From contig CANLUY010000002.1 of assembly GCA_947494435.1 (NCBI GenBank), positions 62,001 through 126,000 on the forward strand: a stretch of 64,000 nucleotides of DNA. The letters run 5' to 3'. Source of the DNA: an uncultured Litoreibacter sp. GTDB taxonomy: Bacteria > Pseudomonadota > Alphaproteobacteria > Rhodobacterales > Rhodobacteraceae. Of this stretch, positions 28,740 through 37,977 are shown piece by piece (the first letter of the stretch is position 1; each line of letters begins with the position of its first letter). The translations under genes were made by a program, and so were the position numbers. Below the pieces are notes generated by a model that was not told the origin of the DNA, made no database searches, and was given only the letters and a program-made list of their open reading frames with translations.

Positions 28740-29270
28740 ATGCGTATTCTGAAATGGATTTTAGGCTCGATTGCCGTGATCGCTGTAATCTTCATCGCTA
28801 TTGGCATGGTTCTGCCGCGCGAGGTCACAGTTGAACGCACTGCTGAGATCAACGCACCAGCAGAAAAGATCTGGCCTTATGTCAACAATCTCAAGGCGAC
28901 AGAAGAATGGTCGCCTTGGCTCGGAATGGACCCAAATGTTCAGACGGTTTACGGCGACATTGCCGAAGGGGTTGGGGCCAAGATGGAATGGGCTTCTGAC
29001 AACCCAAACGTCGGCAATGGCGCGATGGAGATCATTGAGAGTGTGCCGAACGAACGCCTCTCCTCTGCCTTGGACTTTGGCGAAATGGGAACCGCAACAG
29101 CGCACTATAAGCTAAATGAAGCAGACGGCGTGACCAACGTCACTTGGGGGTTAGACGTTGATATGGGTGCCTCCCCCGTCGGGCGCTGGATGGGTTTGAT
29201 GATGGATAGTTGGGTCGGCGCGGACTACGAACGTGGTCTCTCAAATTTAAAGACTTTGGTTGAAGGCTGA
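28740..29270 (+). CDS. Membrane-anchored SRPBCC-domain protein
   Basis: The 176-residue protein has an N-terminal membrane helix (ILGSIAVIAVIFIAIGMVL) then an SRPBCC/polyketide-cyclase-like domain (RTAEINAPAEKIWPYVNNLKATEEWSPW). Such domains bind hydrophobic ligands. The ATG at 28740 follows GGGAGG at seven bases; a TTG two codons upstream is rejected. The ligand is unknown. Confidence 0.75.
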   Translation: MRILKWILGSIAVIAVIFIAIGMVLPREVTVERTAEINAPAEKIWPYVNNLKATEEWSPWLGMDPNVQTVYGDIAEGVGAKMEWASDNPNVGNGAMEIIESVPNERLSSALDFGEMGTATAHYKLNEADGVTNVTWGLDVDMGASPVGRWMGLMMDSWVGADYERGLSNLKTLVEG

Positions 29271-29306
29271 TCTAGTAGCTTCTTAATCGTGTCGCAAAGA
29301 CGAGCC

Positions 29307-29726
29307 ATGCAAAACATCTTTACGCTTTCGACGACTGGTCCCGGCCTATACGAGTTCACCAAAGACGTCGTCTCTTGGGTTGCAGGGAAAGACGTGAAAT
29401 CTGGTTTGATAACGCTGTTTGTGCGCCACACTTCGTGCTCGTTACTGATCCAAGAGAATGCAGATCCGGAGGTGCAGACGGATTTGCAGGCCTATTTCTC
29501 TCGGCTGGTACCTAAAACAGACGATCCGTCCATGTCTTATCTGAACCATACCTATGAAGGGCCGGATGATATGCCGGCCCATATCAAGGCGGCGATGATG
29601 CCTGTGTCGCTTTCCGTTCCGGTGGTCAACGGGCAATTGGCGCTTGGGACATGGCAAGGGATTTACCTGTTTGAGCACCGTGACAGGCCACACACGCGCC
29701 CGATTGTGGCTCATGTAGCGGTCTAA
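29307..29726 (+). CDS. yjbQ: UPF0047 family protein YjbQ (secondary thiamine-phosphate synthase-type)
   Basis: The 139-residue protein has the UPF0047 pattern: LFVRHTSCSLLIQENADPEV, SYLNHTYEGPDDMPAHIKA and the C-terminal GTWQGIYLFEHR. Conserved Gln/His residues form a metal-binding surface. E. coli YjbQ has weak thiamine phosphate synthase activity, and the physiological role is not settled. I chose the ATG at 29307; a GTG six codons upstream is also in frame. Confidence 0.85.
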   Translation: MQNIFTLSTTGPGLYEFTKDVVSWVAGKDVKSGLITLFVRHTSCSLLIQENADPEVQTDLQAYFSRLVPKTDDPSMSYLNHTYEGPDDMPAHIKAAMMPVSLSVPVVNGQLALGTWQGIYLFEHRDRPHTRPIVAHVAV

Positions 29727-29816
29727 ATTCACCACTACCCAAACGCTATGGGCTGTCCTATACTCGCTGTGGATAACTGGGGAAGAACACCCAGAGGCTA
29801 GAGAGGGAATGTCGGA

Positions 29817-30284
29817 ATGCGCTGTCCGTTTTGTGGAAATGTTGACACTCAGGTGAAGGACTCGCGTCCGGCCGAGGACCATGTGGCGATCAGACGCCGT
29901 CGTTTTTGCCCGGCTTGCGGGGGCCGTTTCACGACATACGAGCGCGTTCAGCTGCGTGATCTTGTAGTGATCAAAACCTCAGGGAAGCGCGAAGACTTTG
30001 ATCGTGATAAGCTGGAACGCTCCATTCGCATATCTATGCAAAAGCGCCCGATTGAACCGGAACGTATTGATCAAATGATTTCCGGTATTGTCCGTCGTCT
30101 CGAAAGCATGGGGGAGACGGATATTCCGTCGACGTCAATCGGTGAGATCGTTATGGAGGCTCTCGCACGGATCGATACAGTCGCCTATGTGCGCTTTGCG
30201 TCGGTCTATAAAAACTTCCAAGCGGCAGATGATTTTGAAGAGTTCGTATCAGAACTGCGTCCGTCAATTCCAACCGACGACTAA
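29817..30284 (+). CDS. nrdR: Ribonucleotide reductase regulator NrdR
   Basis: The 155-residue regulator has a zinc ribbon (CPFCG and [12 protein letters not shown]) and an ATP-cone (residues about 48-138, with [16 protein letters not shown]). NrdR binds NrdR boxes in ribonucleotide reductase promoters in response to ATP/dATP. It precedes ribD by 3 bases, a common nrdR-ribD arrangement. Confidence 0.97.
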   Translation: MRCPFCGNVDTQVKDSRPAEDHVAIRRRRFCPACGGRFTTYERVQLRDLVVIKTSGKREDFDRDKLERSIRISMQKRPIEPERIDQMISGIVRRLESMGETDIPSTSIGEIVMEALARIDTVAYVRFASVYKNFQAADDFEEFVSELRPSIPTDD

Positions 30285-30287
30285 GTT

Positions 30288-31388
30288 ATGACTGTTGCAT
30301 CAGCGCGCCCGGATGACGCGCGCTGGATGGCGCTCGCTTTGACGCTAGGGCGTCGAGGCTTGGGTCGTGTTTGGCCGAACCCCAGCGTCGGATGCGTTAT
30401 CGTGAAAAACGGTCGTGTTGTCGGGCGTGGCTGGACGCAAGATGGGGGCCGTCCGCATGCTGAAGTTGTCGCTTTGGAACAAGCTGGCGAACAGGCACAG
30501 GGGGCCGATGCCTTCGTAACGCTGGAGCCATGCGCGCATACAGGAAAAACCGGACCCTGCGCCTTGGCGCTGATCAATTCAGGTGTCTCGCGCGTTGTCG
30601 TTGCAATATCAGACCCAGACCCTCGCGTCTCTGGGCGTGGCATCGCTCTGCTGCGGGATGCGGGAGTTGAGGTGACCGAGGGTGTTTTGGCCGACAAGGC
30701 GACGCTTGATCACCAAGGCTTCCTATCGCGAGTTGAGCAGCATAGGCCAATGGTGACTTTGAAGCTGGCGATGTCACTTGATGGACGGATTGCCACCCAA
30801 ACAGGGGAAAGTCAGTGGATCACAGGGGCCGATGCGCGGCGCGAAGTGCATGCGATGCGTGCATGTTATGATGCGGTCTTGATCGGCGCAGGAACTGCGC
30901 GTGCTGATTTGCCGTCGCTGACCGTGCGTGACCTCGGGATTATGCGCCAACCGGTTCGTGCTGTCATGAGCAGGAGACTGGATTTGCCGTTGGAAGGCCC
31001 GCTCTTCACCACTGCGCGCGATGTCCCGGTCTGGCTTCTCCATGGTTCTAATGCATCGGAAAAGGCAAAGCACGCATGGCGTGATGCTGGCGCTATTTTA
31101 TGCGAGGTAGACCAGAAGAATGCCGTCGAGACCGCGCTGAAGAGGTTAGGCGACGCCGGGTTGACCCGGGTTTTCTGTGAAGGGGGCGGTGTGCTTGCGT
31201 CAGCGTTGCTGAAAGCCGACTTGGTGGACAGGCTTATTGTCATGCAGGCTGGGATCGTCCTTGGCGCGGATGCGCGTCCCGGTATCGGCAATCTGGAAGT
31301 ATCCGCCTTAGAGGCAGTGTCCAGGTTCAAGCTGCATGAGCAGCGCAGAGTTGCGTCAGATATCATGCATATTTGGCTGCGATCTTGA
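30288..31388 (+). CDS. ribD: Bifunctional riboflavin deaminase/reductase RibD
   Basis: The 366-residue enzyme performs two early steps of riboflavin synthesis. The N-terminal deaminase shows the zinc motif HAEVVAL with PCAHTGKTGPC. The C-terminal reductase (about 150-366) begins with VTLKLAMSLDGRIAT. It is tightly joined to nrdR. The other riboflavin genes resume only at 39.4 kb, after the capsule region. Confidence 0.96.
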   Translation: MTVASARPDDARWMALALTLGRRGLGRVWPNPSVGCVIVKNGRVVGRGWTQDGGRPHAEVVALEQAGEQAQGADAFVTLEPCAHTGKTGPCALALINSGVSRVVVAISDPDPRVSGRGIALLRDAGVEVTEGVLADKATLDHQGFLSRVEQHRPMVTLKLAMSLDGRIATQTGESQWITGADARREVHAMRACYDAVLIGAGTARADLPSLTVRDLGIMRQPVRAVMSRRLDLPLEGPLFTTARDVPVWLLHGSNASEKAKHAWRDAGAILCEVDQKNAVETALKRLGDAGLTRVFCEGGGVLASALLKADLVDRLIVMQAGIVLGADARPGIGNLEVSALEAVSRFKLHEQRRVASDIMHIWLRS

Positions 31389-31739
31389 TCTGATTGAAAG
31401 CCTGCCAGCTTGCGTGATGCGTCCTTCGGACAAGAGACAGGTGGTGAGGCGACGCGTCTTTCGGGCCTCGAGTCGCTTCGATCAGCGACGGGATCGCATA
31501 TTTTTGGCAAGCAGAAGCCTGTGTTTCGTCCGTTTCACGGGATGTGAGGGAAATCTCACGGGGGCGTGAGGGTGTGGGCCGAGGTGGAGATATATATGTG
31601 CACAAAAGCGCAGAAGTTTAGGAATATTAGTAAAAACGTGCATTGAGAGCGATGCTCGCAGGATGCATATTCATTTCATCAAACGGCAACACGCCGCACA
31701 CATAACGCCCCAGAGGCACACACAAACTGGAGACCTAAA
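31389..31739. other. Intergenic stretch with mutually exclusive hairpins
   Basis: No protein gene is supported. At 31544-31570 the order GTGAG-ggaaat-CTCAC-gggggc-GTGAG lets the central CTCAC pair with either flank, an attenuator-like arrangement. GTCC-TTC-GGAC lies near 31421. The promoter for the NDSAAER gene is expected here. No FMN riboswitch sequence was recognised. Confidence 0.35.
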
Positions 31740-32036
31740 ATGAAAACTGTACTCGCATCCGCCCTCGTCGCCCTGTCTTTCGCTGCACCTGCTGCTGCTG
31801 ACGTCTCAAACGCTCAAGCCTTCTTCGCGCTGGGCAATGACTCAGCAGCTGAGCGCATCGTCGGTGAAACATCGAATGGCGATATCTTTGCAGCACAAAC
31901 TGTCGGCGCTTTGTCGAATGAATCCGCTGCTGAGCGCAAAGTCTTCGCAGAAGCTGACGTTGCAACACGCAACTCTAGCCTGTTGAGCTTCTTCGCTCTG
32001 AGCAACGACTCGGCTGCTGAGCGTCACGCACAATAA
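31740..32036 (+). CDS. Small secreted protein with 28-residue NDSAAER repeats, copy 1
   Basis: The 98-residue protein has a 20-residue signal peptide (ending AAPAAA). Three repeat units begin at residues 28, 56 and 84: FFALGNDSAAER, GALSNESAAERKV and FFALSNDSAAER. The exact 28-residue spacing is consistent with a helical repeat. It lacks Cys and other recognisable motifs. A paralogue lies at 34.36 kb beyond the epimerase and phosphatase genes. GGAG precedes the ATG by seven bases. I do not recognise a named family; periplasmic or secreted location is inferred. Confidence 0.75.
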   Translation: MKTVLASALVALSFAAPAAADVSNAQAFFALGNDSAAERIVGETSNGDIFAAQTVGALSNESAAERKVFAEADVATRNSSLLSFFALSNDSAAERHAQ

Positions 32037-32066
32037 GCTCTCGTCTGTCTCCCCCCAGACTGAGCA

Positions 32067-32097
32067 ACGGGTCTTCCAAAAGGAAGGCCCGTTTTTT
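32067..32097 (+). terminator. Rho-independent terminator after NDSAAER copy 1
   Basis: ACGGGTCTTCC (32067-32077) pairs with GGAAGGCCCGT (32082-32092), with one G-U pair, and is followed by a T tract that meets the end of the converging epimerase gene. Confidence 0.9.
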
Positions 32098-33115
32098 ATG
32101 CGTGATAGTACTCGCGATACCAGTCCACGAAGGCTTTTACGCCGGTTTTGACGTCCGTTGACGGGGCATACCCGGTCAAGGATTTCAATAGACTTGCTTC
32201 GGCCCAAGTCCCCGGCACGTCCCCTGGCTGCATGTCCATCATGTTTTTAATCGCGGTCTTCCCAGTCGCGGCTTCGATTGCTTCAATGTAGTCGAGAAGC
32301 TTAACAGGCGCGCCGTTTCCAATGTTGACGACCCGCCATGGAGCCACAGCCGAAAGGCTATCGCTTTGCGGCACGGGCCCGTCGGGGCGGACGGGCGGCG
32401 TGTCGATAAGCAGCCGAATACCTTCGACGAGATCGGTCACATACGTAAAGTCGCGCTGCATGTCACCGTGATTGTACACGTCGATTGGCTCGTCTGCCAA
32501 AATAGCTTTGGTAAACTTGAACAATGCCATGTCTGGCCGACCCCAGGGGCCGTAGACTGTGAAGAAGCGAAACATCGTCGTCGGAATGTCGTAGAGGTGC
32601 GCATAGCTATGAGCCATTGCCTCATTGGCCTTTTTCGTGGCCGCGTAGAAACTCATTTGAGTGTCGGCTTTGTCGGTCTCTGCATAAGGCATTTGGGTGT
32701 TTGCACCGAATACTGAAGATGTTGACGCCATCAGGAGGTGGTCTGGAGTAAAAGCGCGTGCCGCCTCGATGATGTTGAAGCTGCCAATGAGGTTCGCGTC
32801 CACATAAGCGCGGGGATTCTCGATCGACCAGCGCACGCCTGCTTGGCCAGCAAGATGAACAACGACATCAGGCTTATGGGCTTCAAAGAGTGACATGACC
32901 AGATCGTCGGTTTCCAGAAGCCCCTCCACTGGGGTAAATCCAGCATTCTGACTCAGCATCTGGTGACGGCGCTGCTTCAATGTGACGTCATAGTAATCGG
33001 TGAATCCGTCTAGTCCCACGACCGTGAACCCGTCAGCCAGCAATCGCGCGCACAGGTGGTAACCGATAAATCCGGCCGATCCGGTCACGAGAGCAGTACG
33101 GGGTGGATTAGACAT
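32096..33115 (-). CDS. NAD-dependent sugar epimerase (UDP-glucuronate 4-epimerase-like)
   Basis: The 339-residue SDR enzyme has the Rossmann motif TGSAGFIGYHL, catalytic Ser segment STSSVFG, catalytic YAATKK, and RFFTVYGPWGRPDMALFKF, which is characteristic of UDP-glucuronate 4-epimerases. It would make UDP-galacturonate from UDP-glucuronate for capsule or lipopolysaccharide. Neighbouring kps-type genes support a capsule role. The ATG at 33115 follows GAAAGG; longer frames to 33181 lack a good site. Confidence 0.85.
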   Translation of the reverse strand: MSNPPRTALVTGSAGFIGYHLCARLLADGFTVVGLDGFTDYYDVTLKQRRHQMLSQNAGFTPVEGLLETDDLVMSLFEAHKPDVVVHLAGQAGVRWSIENPRAYVDANLIGSFNIIEAARAFTPDHLLMASTSSVFGANTQMPYAETDKADTQMSFYAATKKANEAMAHSYAHLYDIPTTMFRFFTVYGPWGRPDMALFKFTKAILADEPIDVYNHGDMQRDFTYVTDLVEGIRLLIDTPPVRPDGPVPQSDSLSAVAPWRVVNIGNGAPVKLLDYIEAIEAATGKTAIKNMMDMQPGDVPGTWAEASLLKSLTGYAPSTDVKTGVKAFVDWYREYYHA

Positions 33116-33282
33116 ATCAAAGCCTTTCAATTGTTGACCTTTGGTCTCTGAATTCTGCGGCAGGGTCAAATATCCAATCACTATTCTCCTAAGTTACAAA
33201 AATTGGTGACAGTTTTACTTGCATTGTGAGGCTGCTTGACCGTCACTAGGGCTAGGCAAGATCTTAAAAGAAGGCAGGTTTG

Positions 33283-34080
33283 ATGAGCTTACTTGGCTCA
33301 CTGTTAGGAAAGGGCAAATCCCTATCACAGCCAACGACAAGGGGTGTGACCAGTCTTCCTATGCCCACACAACCCATCTTTGTCATCGGCGATCTACATG
33401 GGCGTTCAGATTTATTGGAGCGGGTGCTAGAGCTCATAGATCGGGAGATTGGAGCGCATCGCTTAAAGGACCCGAAACTGGTTTTCGTTGGCAATCTTAT
33501 TGACCGCGGCCCCTCAAGCAGGGACGTCATTGCGCGGATGCAAGAGTTGACGCAGGAGTTTCCCGACAATGTGGTGTGTTTGTTAGGAAATCATGAGCAG
33601 ATGTGCCTCGATTTTCTTGACACACCTGTCGCGCGACATGCGCGGTGGCTTAAAGACGGTGCTGCGGCGACGTTTGAGAGTTTCGGATTACGATTAGGTG
33701 GTGGCTTGATTGATGGCAGCAATGCTGTCGAGGCAGCAGAGGCTTTGCGTGAAGCGATGGGTGAACAGGCCATCGCGTGGTTGCGGGCGCGACAATTGAT
33801 CGTTTCGAGTGGGAATTTGCACGTTGTTCATGCTGCAGCTGATCCAAGGCGTCCACTTGATGATCAAACGCCGCGCGTTCTCACATGGGGGCATCCCGAG
33901 TTTCTCGGGGTCGCGCGTGGTGATGGCCAATGGGTTGCACATGGGCACTCTCCGTTCGATCATCCGCACCTCAAAGACAGTCGAATTTCCGTTGATACCG
34001 ACGCTTGGCGAAGCAACATTCTGTCGGCTGCGATGATTCTTCCAACCGGTCAGGTTGGTTTCGTACAAACCACCTCGTGA
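33283..34080 (+). CDS. PPP-type metallophosphoesterase with altered metal-binding motif
   Basis: The 265-residue protein has the PPP signatures GDLHGR, GNLIDRGP and GNHE. The second motif is normally GDxxDRG; here the first Asp, a metal-bridging ligand, is Asn (GGC AAT in the sequence). The last His signal, GHSPF, is present. Related enzymes are serine/threonine or diadenosine-tetraphosphate phosphatases. The role beside capsule genes is unknown. The ATG at 33283 is preceded by a TTG one codon upstream in the same frame. Confidence 0.8.
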   Translation: MSLLGSLLGKGKSLSQPTTRGVTSLPMPTQPIFVIGDLHGRSDLLERVLELIDREIGAHRLKDPKLVFVGNLIDRGPSSRDVIARMQELTQEFPDNVVCLLGNHEQMCLDFLDTPVARHARWLKDGAAATFESFGLRLGGGLIDGSNAVEAAEALREAMGEQAIAWLRARQLIVSSGNLHVVHAAADPRRPLDDQTPRVLTWGHPEFLGVARGDGQWVAHGHSPFDHPHLKDSRISVDTDAWRSNILSAAMILPTGQVGFVQTTS

Positions 34081-34362
34081 TGCGACGGTTGTGCCGGACG
34101 GACTTATTCCGTGTAGATACGTAGCAAACCGCCACTTGGTTTCGTCGATGACTGCGTCGTGAGCCATTCTGACGGGGTCGTCATCTGTTGCTCGATACCG
34201 CACCGAATTGGTGCGAATTTGCACATAAATTTTCGATTTATAACGCGTACGTGCGTTGAGCGTGATCGACGGTGCTTCTATTTTGTTCATCACAAACACT
34301 AGAAACGCCGCTGACCGCATCACATGACTATCAGCGCCATAGAAAAACTGGAGAAATTTATC
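34081..34362. other. Intergenic region before NDSAAER copy 2
   Basis: No gene is supported. The last bases share the ribosome-site context AACTGGAGA with the first NDSAAER gene. The promoter is expected here. Confidence 0.3.
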
Positions 34363-34653
34363 ATGAAAATCGTCATCACATCCGCCGTCGTTGCATTGTC
34401 CTTCGCCGCTCCTGCGGCGGCTGGAGACCGCTCCGTAAAGCAGTTCTTCGCGTTGAGTAACGACTCCGCGGCTGAGCGTATCCTTGGCGAAACATCCCAA
34501 GGTGATCTGTCACAAGCACAAGGCATCGGAGCATGGGCAAACGAAAGCGCTGCGGAGCGCAAAGTGAGAGCTGAAGCCGATATCGCAACACGCAACACAG
34601 ACTTGATCCGTTTCTTCTCAATGAGCAACGACTCTGCTGCTGAGATCAAGTAG
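34363..34653 (+). CDS. Small secreted protein with 28-residue NDSAAER repeats, copy 2
   Basis: The 96-residue product matches copy 1 along its length: a 20-residue signal peptide and repeats at residues 28, 56 and 84 (FFALSNDSAAER, GAWANESAAERKV, FFSMSNDSAAE). Linker patterns also match (GETS-GD and AEAD-ATRN). I chose the ATG at 34363 because GGAG lies nine bases upstream; the frame opens earlier at 34324. The conserved spacing suggests an ancient duplication under selection. Function unknown. Confidence 0.75.
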   Translation: MKIVITSAVVALSFAAPAAAGDRSVKQFFALSNDSAAERILGETSQGDLSQAQGIGAWANESAAERKVRAEADIATRNTDLIRFFSMSNDSAAEIK

Positions 34654-34692
34654 ATATCCCTACTGTCTGTCCCCTCAAAACAGATTGGGATC

Positions 34693-34728
34693 GGGCCCTC
34701 GCTGAAAAGCGGGGGCCCTTTTTATTTT
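34693..34728 (+). terminator. Rho-independent terminator after NDSAAER copy 2
   Basis: GGGCCCTCGC (34693-34702) pairs with GCGGGGGCCC (34709-34718), one G-U pair, with a T-rich tract to 34728. The tract overlaps the last codons of the converging kpsC gene. Confidence 0.9.
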
Positions 34729-36758
34729 CGCCAGAGCGGCGCAAAACTCGAAAACACACCTTGCAGCTTCGCAAGAAGACGATTTCCGGGACCAGGCTTT
34801 GGGAGTTTACCCGTCGCAAGGCGTTCAAGCGCGACTTCTGGGGGGCAGGGTTGCCCTGTGATGGGATCATAGTAGCGCGGGTATTGAATAAGTACCGCGT
34901 TTAGCAGCTGCGACAGCGTTGGTTGCGCCACGCGGCGCTGGGGTGTGTCGGCTCGGTCATCCGTAAGCCCCCATCCCGCGTAAAACGGCGCACCATAGCA
35001 ACTCACAGGAATGTCACGAAGTAGAGCTTCAAAGCCAAGTAGCGACGTCATCGTGGCCACCCGGTCTACGGATTGTAGCAAGGCAACGGGATCTGCATTT
35101 GATGCGATGAGGTCTGCTGCGGTCTCTTCGACCTTGCCATCGCGTAGACCTGCCTCGACATCTGGATGTGGTTTGTAGATCAGGAACGCGTCAGGAAAAT
35201 CCATTCGAGCGGCTGCAAGCAGTGCCGTGTTCGTCGAAACGGTCGTTGTGCCTTTGCGAATTGATGCATCATCTTCAACTTGTCCTGGCACAAGGATGAT
35301 CTCTTTTCCGGCCGCGTCGAAGGTGATCTTACCTCCTCCCAAGTTGTATTTTGTTAGGCCAAGCTGGACAATCTGACGCTGTAATTTGCTCGCCCGCTCG
35401 ATCATACTCTGGGGCAGCTCTGTGGTCTGTGAGATAAGTGCTTCGAGGTCAGAGGGTGACGTGGCATCATAATATATACCGCGCTTGTCGGTAACGAGGG
35501 ACAAAGGAGGGATCAGGTCGGCGCCTAGTCCGCGTGATCGCAAAAAACCGTCTTCGACCCTTGTTATTTGGGTATTTTCAGCACCTTGAAATTCATTGTC
35601 TGCCTTGCTCGCCCAAACCAAAATTGGCTTTTGGGTGCTTATGGCTTCTTTGATAGAGGAGCAGAACTCAAGCGGACCAAACACGGCCTGAAGAGGTTTA
35701 CGCTTCCACAAACTCATTCCAAGGGCGGCGTAACCTTGACGATCCTCCCGATGTGCACGCGTCAACGCTTCTAACGTGTCAAGCGTGCGTTCCAATGTGC
35801 ACAGCTCGTCACGATATGGGTCATACCATTTCGGATACAGCATCAGCGCGCCCGCAAAAAGCTGCGCGCGGGTAAGGTTACGCGTTCTTCGATCAATAGG
35901 CTGGTGATCTTGGGTCAGTCCCCATCCGGCATAGAATGGTTGGCCGAAGACAACCGGTTTATGTCCAGCCAAAATCGCCTCAAACCCCATGCCTGAGCTA
36001 ACGGTGTAAACCGCAATTGCCCCCTCCATCAATGCATATGGTGACACGGGGTCGCCCAACAATGTCATTCTGTCTGTCAAATGTTCAGGGCCAAAATGTC
36101 CTGAGCGATGTCCACCCGCAGCTTCGGGATGGGACTTGATAATGATGCGCGCAGTCGGATGATCTTGTTGCGCATAGACCAGCATCTCGCGAAAAGCGGC
36201 AACTGATCCGCCACCATATTCTATAGAAGCGTCGCCGCGCGTTTGATCAATGACGAGCACATAACCGGGCTCCGGCATTGCAGTGTCTAGATCGAAATCA
36301 TTGTATTTTGAGAGATGCAGCAACTTAATCCGCTCAATGTTCGCACGCGCCCTGTTCATGAGCGCCGCATCATCAAGCGGCGTTTCCATCAAGAGTGTCT
36401 CAAGATCAGAGGGGCCCGAGCTATCGAAATACGGGCGTTTATGATCAATGGTTAGGCCAAGAGGGGGCTCACCGTCACGACCCGGTTTAATGGACCGCAA
36501 AAAGGCATCTTCGATATGAACGAGCCTTGCACCTGTTTTTTCGCTTACCGCCGCGCCGCGCCCCGAGGTCGGGCTCCATCCCCAGACCGCTATCTGATCG
36601 TCGTCCGATGGTTTGCCAAGGCTCAGATCATAGCCTGCAAGATCAAGAATGCGTCTGACGCGGGATTGTGTGAAAAAACCGCCATTGAAATAGAAAAGCC
36701 GCGAGCGATGGGAGGTGTCGCTCGCGGCCTTTGTGGGGACTTGCGTCCCGGTCGTCAC
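34722..36758 (-). CDS. kpsC: Capsule polysaccharide beta-Kdo transferase KpsC-like
   Basis: The 678-residue protein has two tandem capsule-synthesis modules (about 20-330 and 350-660), as in KpsC, which builds the poly-Kdo linker on phosphatidylglycerol with KpsS. Repeated motifs such as PFYAGWGLTQDH / PFYAGWGLTDDR and PHPDVEAG appear once in each half. It starts 1 base after the end of the export lipoprotein gene. No KpsM/KpsT permease or ATPase is in the window. Confidence 0.85.
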   Translation of the reverse strand: MTTGTQVPTKAASDTSHRSRLFYFNGGFFTQSRVRRILDLAGYDLSLGKPSDDDQIAVWGWSPTSGRGAAVSEKTGARLVHIEDAFLRSIKPGRDGEPPLGLTIDHKRPYFDSSGPSDLETLLMETPLDDAALMNRARANIERIKLLHLSKYNDFDLDTAMPEPGYVLVIDQTRGDASIEYGGGSVAAFREMLVYAQQDHPTARIIIKSHPEAAGGHRSGHFGPEHLTDRMTLLGDPVSPYALMEGAIAVYTVSSGMGFEAILAGHKPVVFGQPFYAGWGLTQDHQPIDRRTRNLTRAQLFAGALMLYPKWYDPYRDELCTLERTLDTLEALTRAHREDRQGYAALGMSLWKRKPLQAVFGPLEFCSSIKEAISTQKPILVWASKADNEFQGAENTQITRVEDGFLRSRGLGADLIPPLSLVTDKRGIYYDATSPSDLEALISQTTELPQSMIERASKLQRQIVQLGLTKYNLGGGKITFDAAGKEIILVPGQVEDDASIRKGTTTVSTNTALLAAARMDFPDAFLIYKPHPDVEAGLRDGKVEETAADLIASNADPVALLQSVDRVATMTSLLGFEALLRDIPVSCYGAPFYAGWGLTDDRADTPQRRVAQPTLSQLLNAVLIQYPRYYDPITGQPCPPEVALERLATGKLPKPGPGNRLLAKLQGVFSSFAPLWRK

Positions 36759-36759
36759 G

Positions 36760-37896
36760 TCAGTTTGAGCCTGTGGCGTTGGACAGCGCGTTGACCGATG
36801 CCAATGACCCAGTCAAAGCCGAGATAGTTTTATTCCACGTGACAAACGGCGCTTCGGTCACATAGACCGTATCGTCATCTCGAACGATGAAGTCACGCGC
36901 GTCGAACATTCCATTTGGTTCAGTCAAATCAAGCACATAGACCATGCGCTGCGTGCCTTGCAGGTCAGAGCGGCCCAAGACCTGATTGGCGATCTCGGCG
37001 GGCTCATTGCGGAAGACAAACACACCGGTCGGGTCTGCGAGATTTGAATTCAGGCCGCCCACCTGAGCGATCGCCTCAATGGCAGACAGCGTTTGCGTCT
37101 CAAACTCAAGTCTGTTTTGCGCGCCAGTCGCGCCCAAGACTGTGAAGGCACGTGTGTCTTCTTCCACCAAGATACGGTCACCGCCGCGCAGTGAGATGTC
37201 AAACTTGGGGTTTGAATAGAGGTCTTCAAACCAAACTTTCGAACGGTGACTGCCACGCAGGACCGTGATTTGTGCGATCTCAGGTTGAATGGCCAGACCA
37301 CCGGCGCGGGCAATCATGGCAGAGAGGGTGCGGGTAGGGCGCTCAATTGCGAAGAGGCCTTGTTGGCCTACACCACCCACGATGGAGACCGTTGATCCGT
37401 CACCTGCAACACGACGAACGATGACCTGCGGATCAGGCGTTTGTGTATCAAGCTTTCCCGTAATGATACGTCTCAAGCTTTCAGGCGTGTTTCCGGCGGC
37501 TTTGATGCGTCCGGCATACGGAACAAAAATAAATCCGTTTCCATCGACCTGAACTTCATCGAGTGGTGTTGCATTCGCGCCGGATGCTGCCAGAAGTCCG
37601 TCATCGACGTTTTCGTAGATCAACAGACCAAGTGTGTCCCCGGGGTTGATCGTATCTGAACCAAGCACGCCCGCGTTTAAGAACGCTTGAGAGAATCCGA
37701 GAACGGGTTGCACGGACGTGGCCCGAGTAACCCTACTATTGACGGACACGATGAAGGCGTCGCCTTGTTGCTGAACGGACCCTGCAAAAATCTCTTTCTT
37801 ACCGGGACCGGAGCGCGGCAAGCCGCAGGCAACGACAACCGCCGCAACCAACACGAAGGACGCAAATCGGGCGCCCTTTTTAGATAGGATAGACAC
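36760..37896 (-). CDS. Polysaccharide export lipoprotein (Wza/KpsD-like)
   Basis: The 378-residue product is an outer-membrane polysaccharide export (OPX) protein. It has a lipoprotein signal (MSILSKKGARFASFVLVAAV, then VVACG), a Poly_export domain (about 85-175: INPGDTLGLLIYEN and VDGNGFIFVPYAGRI) and SLBB-like segments. I chose the GTG at 37896 because GAGGAG lies eight bases upstream; the open frame extends to a TTG at 37941. It would carry capsule across the outer membrane, paired with KpsC/KpsS. Confidence 0.85.
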   Translation of the reverse strand: MSILSKKGARFASFVLVAAVVVACGLPRSGPGKKEIFAGSVQQQGDAFIVSVNSRVTRATSVQPVLGFSQAFLNAGVLGSDTINPGDTLGLLIYENVDDGLLAASGANATPLDEVQVDGNGFIFVPYAGRIKAAGNTPESLRRIITGKLDTQTPDPQVIVRRVAGDGSTVSIVGGVGQQGLFAIERPTRTLSAMIARAGGLAIQPEIAQITVLRGSHRSKVWFEDLYSNPKFDISLRGGDRILVEEDTRAFTVLGATGAQNRLEFETQTLSAIEAIAQVGGLNSNLADPTGVFVFRNEPAEIANQVLGRSDLQGTQRMVYVLDLTEPNGMFDARDFIVRDDDTVYVTEAPFVTWNKTISALTGSLASVNALSNATGSN

Positions 37897-37977
37897 TGCG
37901 TGAGCTCCTCGTTGGGAAACTGCCTCAAGTTTTTCTTTCAACCGTATAGAATCGTGGTGAAAAAGAAAGACCTTCGA

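Noticed and set aside
31389-31739. FMN riboswitch near ribD or the capsule region
   Set aside because: The conserved RFN core sequences were not found; nor were they seen before ribE.
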